Program-made: the position numbers and the translations under genes | Notes under the pieces: model-generated | Seen by the model: only the letters and a program-made list of their open reading frames with translations | Database searches by the model: none | Told to the model about the DNA's origin: nothing | NCBI GenBank assembly: GCA_958430865.1 | Contig: CAUDNR010004223.1 | Span: 62,001-126,000 of the forward strand | Length of the DNA stretch: 64,000 nucleotides | Source of the DNA: Entrophospora sp. SA101 | Lineage: Eukaryota; Glomeromycota; Glomeromycetes; Entrophosporales; Entrophosporaceae | Direction of reading: 5' to 3' | Shown: in pieces, positions 10,460-22,820 of the stretch | Layout: every line of letters begins with the position of its first letter | Numbering within the stretch: the first letter of the stretch is position 1

Positions 10460-11610
10460 TTATATGTTTTTTTTTTACAATTTGCCAAAAACCATTTTTT
10501 TACAATCTGTGCCAAAAGTATTTATTAGGAAGTCTTTTTTTTTTACAATTCTCCAAAAGACCATTTTTTACAATCCAAAAAATCTTTTTACAATTCATGC
10601 CAAAAGTCTATTTTTTTATTTAAATGATCTGTTAATGGGGGGTGTTACAGTCTAATTAAATCAAAACTAAGTAATCTCATATAGTGTCGATCACTAAGTT
10701 ATTTTTTTTTAATGATCGACAACGCAAACAATAAATAAAATCTTATTTTCAAAATGCTACTAGTCAGTGAAAAAGAGAGGTATTGTTTCCAACTTTGAGT
10801 ATGGAATGTATAATCTATCTAGTTTATTGGTACAGAGAGGTCTTTGAAGGTAACAAAATACCAGTGATGAAAAAATCACAATCAACATTTGTTATATTGT
10901 GACGGGTCTTTTGGAATTTTTATTTTATTATTGTTTCCTTAGAAATTCGCCATGCAATAACATTTCAAATGTATATTAGTATTACAGCAGAGTATCTTCT
11001 GAATATAATTCTGTTTTTTTTTTTGTTTTTATTTCTTTTTTTTAAAATTGGTAAATTTTCCCTTACAGTATTCCGTGTAACATCCATAAAAAAACCGTAC
11101 ATATTAATTTATCATATTAATTAGATTTGTTGATCTACTTGTATGACACCCCCCAATCTGTTAAGATGATTTCAAAAATCTTTTTTTACAATTCGCCAAA
11201 AGACCATTTTTTACATGTCAAAAAAATCTTTTGCAATTCATGCCAAAAGTCTATTTTTTACAATTTAAATGATTTATTGATTTATTAGGATAGTGTCAAA
11301 AGTCTTTTTTTACAATTCGCCAAAAGTCCATTTTTTACAATTCATGCCAAAAGTCCATTTTTTTATTTAAATGATCTGTTAAGATAATTTCAAAAATCTT
11401 TTTTTACAATTCGCCAAAAGACCATTTTTTACATGTCAAAAAAATCTTTTGCAGTTCATGCCAAAAGTCTATTTTTTACAATTTAGATGATTTATTAGGA
11501 TAATGTCAAAAGTCTTTTTTACAATTCTCCAAAAGACCATTTTTTACAATTCAAAAAAATCTTTTGCAATTCACGCCAAAGTCTATTTTTTTATTTACAA
11601 TAAAAATCGG
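10460..11610. repeat. Minisatellite clusters with a CGCCAAAAGACC-type motif
   Basis: Two clusters (10460-10640 and 11155-11610) repeat TTTTTTACAATTCGCCAAAAG, ACCATTTTTTACA and TTCATGCCAAAAGTCTA. Between them is non-repetitive AT-rich DNA including a hairpin (GTCGATCA...TGATCGAC) at about 10687-10721. No coding features. Confidence 0.75.
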
Positions 11611-12270
11611 TTTTACTTTTGAATTTTGCCATTATGAAAATCAAGCTTCAGCAATAATCATTTATTGAGAGGGGTGTTTACTCTATGCATTAATTAATTG
11701 ATATAAATAATTATTAATTACATTTAAGCTATGACTAGACTTTGGCCATGGCTAGTAGGCTTTGGCCACAACCGCAACTAGAGTTCTTTATATAAACTAT
11801 AATTTGATTTTTTATTATATTTTGTAATCTTAGGTAACATGTTTTTCTTTATTTCTAGATAAATAGCGATATCCTTAAAAAATAAATAAACTTGACCAGA
11901 GAAATACAAACAAAAATAAAGACCATGGTTCATTAGATATAACTATAAAGACATTTTAAAAATTCAACATTTAGGAAATATTATCAGTTGACGAAAATAA
12001 ACAAATTATCGTTATTCCATGGATTAAGGCATATGATATTTGTAAGTCTAAAGATTTCCTTGATATTTTCGTCACATAGTTTTAAAAATATCTCTCGGGT
12101 GTTGTAGATCATCTATTTTCTTCCGGCCTCTTGCTAGTTGTAATTCTCGCGTTCTTTATTAGAACATTACGCCTGCGCCTCGTGGGAAATCATGACGACA
12201 ATGTAAATCTTGGTGGCACAAAAAAAGATTCATTTATTTATTTATTTATTTATTTTAATTATTTTCCTAA
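11611..12270. other. Intergenic region upstream of LAMTOR2
   Basis: No gene recognised. A TTTA microsatellite at about 12232-12256 lies immediately before the LAMTOR2 start codon. The stretch 12100-12200 is richer in GC than its surroundings (CGCGTTC, CGCCTGCGCC), as expected of a promoter or 5' UTR. Confidence 0.5.
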
Positions 12271-13007
12271 ATGTTAAAACCAAAAGCAATATCATCAGTT
12301 CTTAGACAAGCAACTACTGGCGGTGTAAAGGCGACTCTGTATGCTATTTATTATTTTTTTAATATATGTTTTTTTTTGCTTTGGGATTCATTCAACTGAA
12401 AATGAAAGGAATATTGTGTATACCATACATGCTTATTAATAATGTTAATTAATTTTCTCCTGATTATGAAAAAAGCCTTTTGAATTCAGAAGGTTCACCT
12501 CTGGCATTTGTCTCGGAATCAGACAACGAGGCAAGAGTTTATGCTGCTATAGCCTCAAGTATTTGGAGCACTATTGACAAAATTGGTAAAAGCGTAATGA
12601 AAGATGATTTAAATTTTCTGGTGATAGAATGCGAGGTAATTAATTGCATTTATATTTATGCGTTTATCACATCATATGTGATTTATTTATATGAATGTCA
12701 TCTTGTACATGTCGTATTTATTTTATATTTATTTATTACCGATTTTTCAATTCCAGGAAGGAAATGTCGCAATTGCTACTGTTAGCAACATGTTATTATG
12801 TCTTGTTGCAAAACCTGAAGTGCAACTGGGAATATTAAAAGCAAAGGTTTTTATAATTTAGAAAATTTGGAATTGTTTTTTTTTTTTTTTTTTAAGATTT
12901 AATATTTACATATATACTTCTTTTCTATAAATAATTGAAAGACTGATGCTTTAATTGACCATCTTAAAGAGCCTTTCAAAAAAATAGCAGCTTATACTCA
13001 ATCATAA
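12271..13007 (+). CDS. LAMTOR2: LAMTOR2 / p14 Ragulator subunit (roadblock domain)
   Basis: Four exons, 12271-12338, 12476-12635, 12757-12846 and 12942-13007, give 127 aa, against about 125 in animals. The protein is one roadblock/LC7 domain. The start MLKPKAISSVLRQATTGGV, the LLNSEGSPLAF segment, AAIASSIW, the EEGNVAIATVSNMLLC strand pair and the C-terminal LGILKAK helix align by eye with vertebrate LAMTOR2. In the family it forms a heterodimer with LAMTOR3 in the Ragulator (yeast EGO) complex that anchors Rag GTPases and TORC1 on the lysosome or vacuole. Introns are GT-AG. Exon 4 is required: reading through the third donor gives only a short aberrant tail. The downstream Sac gene begins 268 bp after the stop on the same strand. 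Confidence 0.92.
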
Positions 13008-13275
13008 TATTAATAAAAATAAAGGATAGATTTTACTACAAATAAAAACTGTGCGCGTGCATGTGTGATAACAAAATGGGATTCTCTCCCACTTTGTATG
13101 AGGTTATAACCACCATCATGTTATTTTAAATTGTTAGGGTAAATGAATGACTGTGTAAAATTTTATTATAAATCATATGATTCGCAATTTGTTGGTTTTT
13201 CCTAAATTGAAAATTTTTATTATATAAATATGAATATAAAAAACAAATAAACTTTATTATTTATTTATTCTCAAA

Positions 13276-16200
13276 ATGTTTCTATTAAAAAAATCTCAGT
13301 CACCTTCAAAAGTAATTCCACCAGCCCCGCCACCACCACCTCCACCGCCACTACATAAGAAGATGATACTTTGTGTTGATAAAGCTTGTTTTGTGTTAAT
13401 TGCTGGTTTGGAATTTTTACAAGTTGATTTGGAAACTGGAATCATAAAAAAAACAAGTATGTACTTTTGAATATTATATTATTATTGCATATTTTCTAAC
13501 ATTTTTTCTTCACAAAGGCGAGTATGAGGGCTCTCCTGTTGCGAGATATTATGATGTTTATGGTCTAGTTGGGTTTATTGAATTGTTGACTGGTTAGTTA
13601 TTAATTGATTAATCTCATTATCCGATAATGATCTTGCTAATTTTTTAAAACCCATTTTTACAGCAATTCATATAATTCTGATAACACATCGTAAATTAGT
13701 TGGTCAGATTCAAGGAAAAAACGCATACATGATCCAAGAAGTTATTATTTTACCTTTGGATTTTGAACGCGCAATTAAAATTCTTGACAGATATGTAATG
13801 TAAATTTTCCTATTTTCTGTTTAATCGGTCAATTGGTTATTGATATGAAAAATTAAAATACTTATTTATACATTCGTTTTGTTAATTATATTAGTCTTGG
13901 CCATCAAATAACGAAGATCAAGAATCAAATGATTCTTGTTTTACCGAAGAAAAAAATTCCGCGCGATTTAAACGCAATAATATTCCCAGTGTGATTTTTG
14001 AAGAAATCAACAACAACGACTCTTTATCAAATAAAATAGTTTCTCCTCCTACTACTTCATCATCTCCTACTTCATCATCTCCTATTTCAGAATCGCCATC
14101 AACGCTATCACTACCACTATCACTATCACAATCTCAATCTCAATCTTCATCGACATCACCACAACTACAACCACCATTGGCTGATTCATTTATTAAGAAA
14201 CAACATGTTACTTCATTAATATCAAAAATGAAATCTGCATTTGAGGATCTTAGAAAAACAAGACCACTATCCATCTCTCCGAATGGATCTGATTCGGGTG
14301 ATGATGATGATGACGATGAAAGAATAAAAGAGCACGAACCATTTGCTATTACCACTACTACAAAAACCTCAACATACAATAATTCTAATAGTAATGGTAA
14401 TAATAATAATAATAACACCAACGATGATTTGTCAAAATCAGCACAATCAACTAGTTATGTGTCAACTTCTACTATTGGATTCGCTTCAACTAGAAAATTT
14501 TCTGAAGTTTGGGAGGGTTTTATTGGTGATGCTGGTAGCCCAAAAGTTATAAATGTTAAAGATCCCATTGATAAAAGAGTTAGTTTAGTATTAATACAAT
14601 ACGTATATATATAAAAGTGTGAACCTATTAAAAAAGATTAACCTCTTTCCTTTTACTTTAGGTGATGGATGCTCGTATAACGAAAGAAATTGTGTCTTTA
14701 TTTCGTTCTAATGGATTTTTCTTCTCGTATGAAATTGGTTAGTAAATTATTATTATAGTAATTTTAAATAATTATACATACATACATACATATATATATA
14801 TTAAATAATGAATAATTTATTAGATTTAACAACATCTTTACAAAAACAAAATGAGAAACGTGCAACATCTTATAATTTACCTTTGTGGGAACAGGTATTG
14901 TCATGATTATGTGTGCCATTAAATATAAAAAATTTAATCTTCTATAGATTAAAGCTTTTATTTTTTGCTTTAGGTTGAGAAAACATTTTGGTGGAATGAA
15001 CATATGTTAAAAAATTTAATAAAAAATGAGGTAATCGTTATAATATACGGTGATGTCAACAATAACGTCATAAAAATGATTTTACTCAAGTTGTTTTTAT
15101 TTGTACGCTAGTTTCATTCATGGATATTACCAATAATGCAAGGGTTTGTTCAAGCTGAAATGTGTGAGATTGAAGGTAGAGAATTTGATTTCATTCTAAT
15201 TTCTAGGAGAAGTCGTGATAGAGCAGGTAAGCTAATAAATCAAAATAATAATATTTAGTATTATTAATATTAAATATATTTATTATTTATTGTTTATTAT
15301 ATATGTTTAACAAAATTTCAATTTTAGGTTTAAGATATCAACGTAGAGGTATTAATGAAAATGGTGATGTTGCTAATTTTGTGGAAACGGAACAAATTAT
15401 ATCAATAAAGGCATCTTATTATTTACTACTATTATTATCATTTTATTATTATTAATTTGGGATTTTAAATTCAATTAATACTATTTGTAAAAAAAACATG
15501 TTTGTTTTGTCTTATCCTATGATTTTTTTATATTAGGTAGATGAAATTCTTCATTTAGTATCATTTATACAAGTTCGTGGTTCTAGTAGGTTCAAAGTTG
15601 CCTTTTATTTATTTATCAAGTTTAACTATGATCATTATAACCATTAAAATATTATATTAACAGCATAACTTATTTTTTAATAATAGTACCAATTTTTTGG
15701 TCTCAATCGCCATACAGCCTAAAACCAAAGCCAGTTCTTGAACGATCTTTAGGAGAAAACATGGAAGCATTTAAGAAACATTTTGATCAATTAAAAAAAA
15801 AATATGGGGCTGTAGCTAATGTGAATTTAACTGAATTAAATGGACGTGAAGCGATTGTCGGAGGCGCTTACAAAGAAAAAATTTGTAAATTAAATGATAA
15901 CAAGATTGAGTATGTGTATAATTCATTGTTATTACATTACGATGGGTTTAATCTATATAAACGTGCGTGTGTTTTTAAAACAAATTTTTTTTTTAGATAT
16001 ATTGAATTTGATTTTCATAAAGAGTGTAAAGGAATGAAATATGAAAATATTTCAAAACTTGTATCATCACTTCATCGTAATTTCAATTCAATAGGGTTAG
16101 TAGCCTATTACCATTTAAAAGACTTTTATTATTTAATTTTCACTTGATATTTACATTATTGTTATTCTACAAACTTTTAGATATTATTGGCAAGCAGGTG

Positions 16201-18496
16201 ATTCTGAAATTCATTGTCGTCAAGAAGGAGTTTTTCGTACGGTTTGATATCACACATTTCTTTAATGTTGTTGTTATTATTTATCATTCTTGTAGAATTT
16301 CAATAATATTTCTAATTCAATTACCATTTCATAGAACTGTATGGATTGTTTAGATAGAACTAACGTTGTACAGGTAATCCAATTACTTGGTGTGATTGAT
16401 TATTAGTTTACTTATAAAAATATTATTCTATAAATACTTTGCCATATTTTAATATTTCTCCTCTCAAACATTAGAGTGCAATTGCAAGAGAAGTTTTAAA
16501 TTTGCAGCTTCTACGTTTAGGGGTTTCAGATTTTATAGATAATGGAATATCACATTATGAACATTTTGAAAATATATTTAATGATCGTATGTTTGTTATT
16601 AATTTTATTATTCTGTTATTTTTTCCCTAAAAAAGTCGACATTATTTGTTTTAAAAGTTAAATTTAAATATTGCTGAATGCTAAATGCTAAATCTCATTA
16701 TTTGCTTATTTATTAGTTTGGGCTAATAACGGTGATTCGATAAGTCGTGAGTACGCAGGCACAAGTGCATTAAAAGGAGATTATACAAGGTATTATTATT
16801 TATGATATATTTACATACTATATTCATATATTTTTTTTATCAATAAAATAAAGGCTAACAAAATATTTGTATGTAAATGAAATATTTTATTTTTAGGACT
16901 GGTAACTTAATTCATCAAGAATCATTACACATAATTAAAACCAATTAGTTAAATTTTAAAAAAAACCAATAATGAATTTATGATTAATATATATATATTT
17001 ATTTATATATAGGGAAAAGAAATTTACAAGGTGTTGTAAATGATGCATCAAATTCATTAGCAAGGCTATTTCAAAATACTTTAAAAGATTTTTTCAGACA
17101 AGTAAATTCAAATAAATATAAATAACCCTTTTTCATTATTACAATCATTATTTATTTTTTATTTATTTAATTTAATTAATCATTATCGTAGGCTACTATT
17201 GACTACATTCTTGGAAATCATACAATTGAAGTTTTTCAAGAAATACAACAAAAATTTGAAGCTTCACAACCGGGGGATGCTGATAGATGGGCAAAAGTTA
17301 GAGCTACTGCAAGCAAGTTTTTTAAAAACTTTTAAAAATATATAAATGTCAATGTTATTTATTTATTTATCAATTAATTCCATTGTTATTTATTTTTTTT
17401 CAGTTGAAATTAGTAGTTCGATTGTAATAATTGATAATGAAGAAAAACTAGCCGGGTGGACTTTTCTTTCACCATCTGAACCAAATACATTGTATGAATA
17501 AACATATAAATATATATTTCTTTTTGTTTGCTAATCAATAAAGAAAAAACTTTTACTAATTTACACACATGAATTTTATTTTAGGAGAGGAAAATCATAT
17601 GAAGAAAAAGTTATACTATTAACAAAAAAAGCATTATATGTCTGTACTTTTCATTATCGTCTTGAAAAAGTTATGCAATTTCAAAGAATTGGTTTGGGGG
17701 AAATAACTTGTATTGAAAAAGGCAAATACAACCAACTAATCAATTAATCTTATCATATAATATATAAAATTTATCGATTAATAATATTAATTATTATTAT
17801 TATTATTACCAAGTATTCTAATGAATATTCTGTTTTATTTAAATAAATAGGCGAGTATATATTATCGACGTTGTATCCTTCATGTGCTTCTCCAGAGGAC
17901 AATTACGGTTTTGTAGTTTATTATCAAGCATCTGGTGAAACAAGTCGTTTAAATACTGGTAGTATGCGTAATAACAACGAAAACAACAACAATAATAATG
18001 CTCAAGGAACTCAACGATTTATGGCATTCAAAGCTTTTAGAAGTAATTTAGTTGGCGAAGCTACAAAATTTGATGGTGGTAGTAGTTGTGTTGTTAGTGG
18101 TGGTGGTGGTGGTGTCGTCAGTGGAGCTGGCAATATTAATAATAATGATAGCAGTAATAGTAACGATGGTAATGGTGGTAATAGTGACACTAGACTTGGT
18201 GGTGGTCAATCAACGCATAAAAAATCGAGTCAACAAATTGTTTTTGAAGTTGTAGATGAAATTGTTAAAGCTTGTTGGGAAGTTGGTAATGCAGAAAATG
18301 TTGGTTTTATAGTGGAAAGGCCTATTATCAGGTAATTAATTAATTTTTTAGATGAAATCATTTTATGGTAGGAATATTAATTAACACGCACACACATATA
18401 TATATCTTTATACATATTAGTTTGGAAGAAGCTAGCAAAAATACTGGTATTATGACTAAAGTTGGATTTAGAGTAAAACAGGCATTATGGCTTTAA
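13276..18496 (+). CDS. Sac-domain phosphoinositide phosphatase, Sac2/INPP5F-like
   Basis: Twenty-three exons give 1041 aa in continuous frame. Exons: 13276-13456, 13518-13592, 13664-13794, 13895-14578, 14662-14737, 14824-14894, 14974-15030, 15112-15226, 15328-15410, 15537-15585, 15687-15909, 15997-16095, 16181-16241, 16335-16373, 16475-16586, 16717-16789, 16897-16901, 17013-17101, 17192-17312, 17404-17491, 17585-17721, 17851-18331, 18421-18496. The Sac domain shows FVETEQI, RGSIPIFWSQ, FDFHKECKGM and the catalytic CX5R(T/S) motif NCMDCLDRTNVVQ (Cys637, Arg643), then YAGTSALKGDYTRTG. The C-terminal region (EKVILLTKKALYV ... EDNYGFVVYY) resembles the PH-like Sac2 domain of INPP5F, so a 4-phosphatase acting on endosomal PI(4)P is the best family guess. 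Exon 4 adds a low-complexity Ser/Asn/Asp linker, exon 1 a polyproline run, and exon 22 Asn and Gly tracts. Exon 17 is 5 nt. Three donors (15411, 17313, 17722) appear to be GC. Everything from 16331 onward is duplicated in the right arm. Confidence 0.88.
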
Positions 18497-21400
18497 AAAA
18501 ACTTATCATTGTTATTATAATATGGTTCATTAATAATTTATATTTTTTAGATATTTATTTTATTTCTCATTATTTTCATTATTTTCATTCATTATTATTT
18601 ATTCATTGGTTGATATATAAAACAAAACAATCAAAAATCAAATTAAAAAAATAATCAATGAGACATTCAAAGTATCGTTTCCTTGCCAACACCACGAAGA
18701 TTTTCTATATTCTTACAATCTCATCGGATTCTGAAAGGTTGTGTGTATTTTCACAGTCCCTTGTCTTCATCAAACTTTGGCATCAGATTCTATAGTCTCG
18801 AGAAATTCTTGAGCGTGGAATTTTCAGGCATAACATTCAACACAATTTCTTACACATGTGTGTTTTTTGTACATTGGGTTATACTTTTGATAATCAAGTT
18901 CGATGATTTGTTTGTTATCCTTGCACACTTTTTGGCGGAAAGTATCTATAGAGAATAATTGCAGTTTTTACGCTATTCTATTAATCTTCTCCACTTCTTT
19001 ATCATTGCATCACGCTTAACTAACACGAGATTTTTTCTTTTTATATTCTTATTTTGCCTATATTTTTTTATTTTTGCGAGGACATTATCTAAAAAGCGGA
19101 CGTGTAGCCTTTATACGTTTTGTAGTTTTGTGTAAATTTCATGAACAATCTTTTCGTTCACAATGGATGCTCTGTTTCGTTTCCTTGACTTATAATAAGT
19201 TTGACAATAAACGCACGTTTACCATGATATATATCTTAGATACTTCACATTGTATTAATAAAAAGTTTTCTATCAAGTATATAATACCTTTGATATGTTA
19301 TCAATAAATATAGCCTAAGCAGAAATTTTGCTATAGCACAAACGCACATCTATATATACAAAAGGACAGACATGCCTTTAAACAATTTTCTAGCAAGAGA
19401 TACCACTAATAAACTAATATATGAATCTCGAGCGATTTCTGATTTCTCTGTTTTAATAACTCACTCACACCTATCTATAAGGATACTATTCTATCTCTGG
19501 TGTTTTTGCTTTCTATTATGTTATCTAAAGATGTATTAAGTCTACAATTTCACTCCAGAAATAATAATATTAATGATGTTTGAAAATAATATATATGTGA
19601 AATGCCTAGTTTTATCAAAAAAATATTCCAAACGGTTTCCCAAGCAAATAATGCAGTCTTTATGCCAAGAGATTCCTGGAAAGAATTATAGTGAACTAAA
19701 CCTTTGCCGCTTTTCTTAAAGCCGTAGTACTTTGGTATATTAAAAAAAAGCTTTTTGCATAAGCTTTGCTAAGTTTCCTGATTCCTTTTGGCTTTTTTTT
19801 TGAGAACCTTTCATGTGGGTGTTATTACTATTATCGCCTTTGCTTCGATTATCTTACACACACAATGAGCAATTTCATTTATGCCTATATCAATTTGCCT
19901 AGTGCGTCAAAATCGTAAATAATATGTTAAATAGATATAAAAGTCAAAGTATGAACATGATCTTTATATCCATCTGCTGTGTTGTGTGTAAGATATCCTT
20001 AAACTATAGAATTCACACATATTTCCACGGAAATGCTCAGTGTGCTAATATCTAATGAATTTGCTTGTAATATGTTATTTTCATCATTTTCCTGTGGTTG
20101 GAAATTGGATTCATATCAAAAATTCACCATTTAAAATGCCATACATTTCTACCAGTTTGACTCATTCATTTCTCATCGTATCAATGCGAGTGAACACCTT
20201 CCATCCATATGTATATAGGCATACGGAAATCTCTAAGATATTATCAATTATCGTCGTCAGAACTAATGACTCCTCGACTATAAGGAAAAGATAAACAGAT
20301 TGGGGTCCCTGAATACTTTTGTCGTGCGTGCATCAATCTGCTATTTTTTTTGGATAATTAAGTTCGACAATTTTTGTAACTTTTGAAAAAAGACTATAAA
20401 ACTAATGGTCTAAGGATTCCTTATCTTTAATATTTGCCAATTGAGTGTAGTGCTTGTCGTGAAGCCTCTTGTCATACAAGTAAAGTAGTTTTTATCCCTT
20501 GCTCATAATTATTGATTTCTTGACAATTCTTTATCTATGACTAAGATAGCTATCAAACAATCATGCTCTAATATTATTAGCTTATTTTCTGGCTTCCTTT
20601 TCCGGTCTTCTTTTTTTTTTGTTTCTTTTGGTACCTTTTTTTCTAAAAAAGAATAAAAGAAAATTTTTTAATTGATAAACACGTAAAACTAAAGATTCTA
20701 AAGATTCTTTATGCTATGCTAATTGAGCCTAGTGTCTATAATGAACCTTCTTGCCATATAAGTAAATTTTTATGCCTCGTTCAAAATTATTTATTTCTTC
20801 TTTATCTATAACTATAATAGCTCTCAAACAATCGTGCTCTAATATTACTTGCTCATTTTTGTTTTCTTTCTCGTTTTCGGCATTTTGAAACTAAAGGTCC
20901 TAATGATTCTTTATTCTTAAAGTAATTATGTGATACCATGCTAATTGAGCGTAGTGTCTATATTAAATCTTCTTGTCATAAAGTAATTTTTGTGCCTTAT
21001 TCAAAATTGTTCATTTCTTGACCTATAACTAGAGTAGCTTTCAAGCAAACATGCTTTAATGATATTTATTCATTTCTAGTTTCCTTGTTTTGTTTCTATA
21101 TTTTTTTAAAAACAGTATTTGATCGACAAACGCGTAAACACTATAAAACTAAAGGCTCTAAGGATTCTTTGTTTTCTAAAGTAACTATTGATGCTAACTA
21201 TCATGCTCTAATGACATTTATTCATTTCTGGCTTTTTCCTTGTTTTGTTTCCTATATTTTTTAAAGACAATATTTGATCGACAAACACGTAACACTATAA
21301 AACTAAAGGTTCTAAGGATTCTTTATTGTCTAAAGTAACTATTGATGCTTCTAATGTTACTTGCTCATTTCTACCTTTTTCCTTGTCCCTACTCTTCTTC

Positions 21401-22340
21401 TTTGTTTTTTTTTTGGCATTGTTTTTTTAAAAAAAAAAAGAGATTAGGTTTTTTGATCTAGATGGATCCGCATATTCGACTTACAAAAAAAGGATGATCC
21501 TATAGATCTTATTTAAAGCTGAGAATATCAATTGATTCATCATTACCGAAAAGTTGTGACTTAATAATTTGTTAATTAGAACTCATCTGAGGATATTTGT
21601 ATAAAAATGGCATAGAAGATCATTGATGTAGTGACCTGATTTTGCTAGAAACCCCATATTAATTAGAAAAAAATCTATTGCTTCCTAAATTATATCTATC
21701 TACATAACTAGAATGACGACGGGTTTCAGATCAATAATCACACCATTATCCTTTTTTAAAATAAATAGAAACAGCTTCAAGTCTCCCTATTTTAAAAAAA
21801 TATTCACTCAATTTGCCTTTCCTTCTGAAATGGTTTTTCGTATTTTTTTGACCTGTAATAAATGAGTTGCTTGTTATTATTTTTTTTCTTGTACAACACT
21901 ACGTGCCTGATCATATTAACGCGAACCTTGGAGGCTGATTGGTGTGATTTCTCTGTTTAGGTAATGATTTACGAAGACTAATTATACAAAAGTCACATGA
22001 ATTTTTCAAATGCACTTATCTTTAATGGCTACATTACTGATCACTAAAGCAAAAGGTCATCCCGGTTATAAAGAGAGTGCAATTGAGTTATTTTTGGTGA
22101 TGAGTTGATACAGTCTAAGCTCTATATACCGAACTCCCTGCCCTTTATTATTATATGTAATTTTTCTGCTTTTGTTCATTATATAAAGTGTTTACTAATA
22201 TGTTCGTTATGTTCGTTATACAGAGAGAAATTAATTATAAAAAATTGAATCGGGGACAAAAGAGAAGTTCGCTTTAGAGAAATATTACTTATTATTTGTT
22301 ATAAAAGGTTCAGTTTCAACATCCATTTAAGGAAACAGTA
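18497..22340. other. Intergenic region, no gene recognised (left arm)
   Basis: About 3.8 kb of AT-rich DNA with scattered frames of under 95 codons (18683-18958, 19074-19307, 20055-20294) that match no family I know. It includes the tandem repeat at 20380-21440. The composition is less extreme than other spacers, so decayed transposon DNA is possible but not shown. Confidence 0.5.
20380..21440. repeat. Degenerate tandem repeat of about 150-290 bp (left arm)
   Basis: Five units are anchored by ACTAAAGGTTCTAAGGATTC-like strings near 20398, 20688, 20890, 21150 and 21300. Most contain CTAATTGAGCxTAGTGTCTAT, AATCATGCTCTAATATTA and CTTTTTTTTxTTTTxGG motifs. The units differ by deletions, so this is an old array. 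The mirror copy is at 58891-59951. Confidence 0.7.
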
Positions 22341-22820
22341 AACAATCAGGTTCTGGTATTCCTTCTTTGAAGTCTCGAATAAAAGCAATGTTCCAATAAA
22401 GAATCAGGAATACCTTTAAAATCCTTAATCATTTTTTCAACATCAAAAATGGTGTTTCTATCAGTCATATAAAGTTCCATAATTTTATCAGTTTGCATTT
22501 CAACAAAGTCTCCTTTCTATTGTAATCATTAAAAAAAAATTCGATTTTACCAACATTGCATGTGTACATTTTTCTTCCCCTTCTATAAACAATAAAATGC
22601 ATTTCACAAGTATTTTGCACTTTTAATCCTAACTTTTCAAGAGGATTAGTATATAAAGCCTACAGTTATATTTTTTTTTCTTTTCAAAGATTTTCTTCGA
22701 TAGTAGTGTCCAATGTTACACGTGCTTCGATATGTAGAAGAGAGCCTTAACACGAATAGAAAAAACTGGAGGGAGGTTTGGCACAGGAATTAAACGCATT
22801 CTTTCTTTCGTAAAGTTCAT
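22341..22820 (-). pseudogene. Decayed coding remnant, family unknown (left arm)
   Basis: The minus strand shows short in-frame stretches broken by stops and frameshifts: RLIPVPNLPPVFSIRVKALF near 22785-22726, EKLGLKVQNTCEMHFIVYRRG near 22636-22574 and KIMELYMTDRNTIFDVEKM near 22488-22432. They run in consistent order on one strand and look like remains of one protein. I do not recognise the family, and no start or splice structure could be reconstructed. Confidence 0.4.

Noticed and set aside
14140..14421. Minus-strand frame rich in Leu/Val/Ser opposite the Sac linker exon
   Set aside because: Shadow of a Ser/Asp/Asn-rich coding microsatellite on the plus strand. The same applies to shadows opposite 34077-34301, 34915-35109, 36260-36475 and 36656-36991.
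16899..16950. Reading the Sac gene through 16902 as a longer exon (LIHQESLHIIKTN)
   Set aside because: It runs into a stop and lacks the conserved TGKRNLQGVVNDAS sequence, whereas the 5-nt exon restores it exactly.
18052..18255. Val/Ile-rich frame that looks like a membrane segment
   Set aside because: Out-of-frame reading of Gly/Asn-repeat codons (GGT, AAT) in Sac exon 22.
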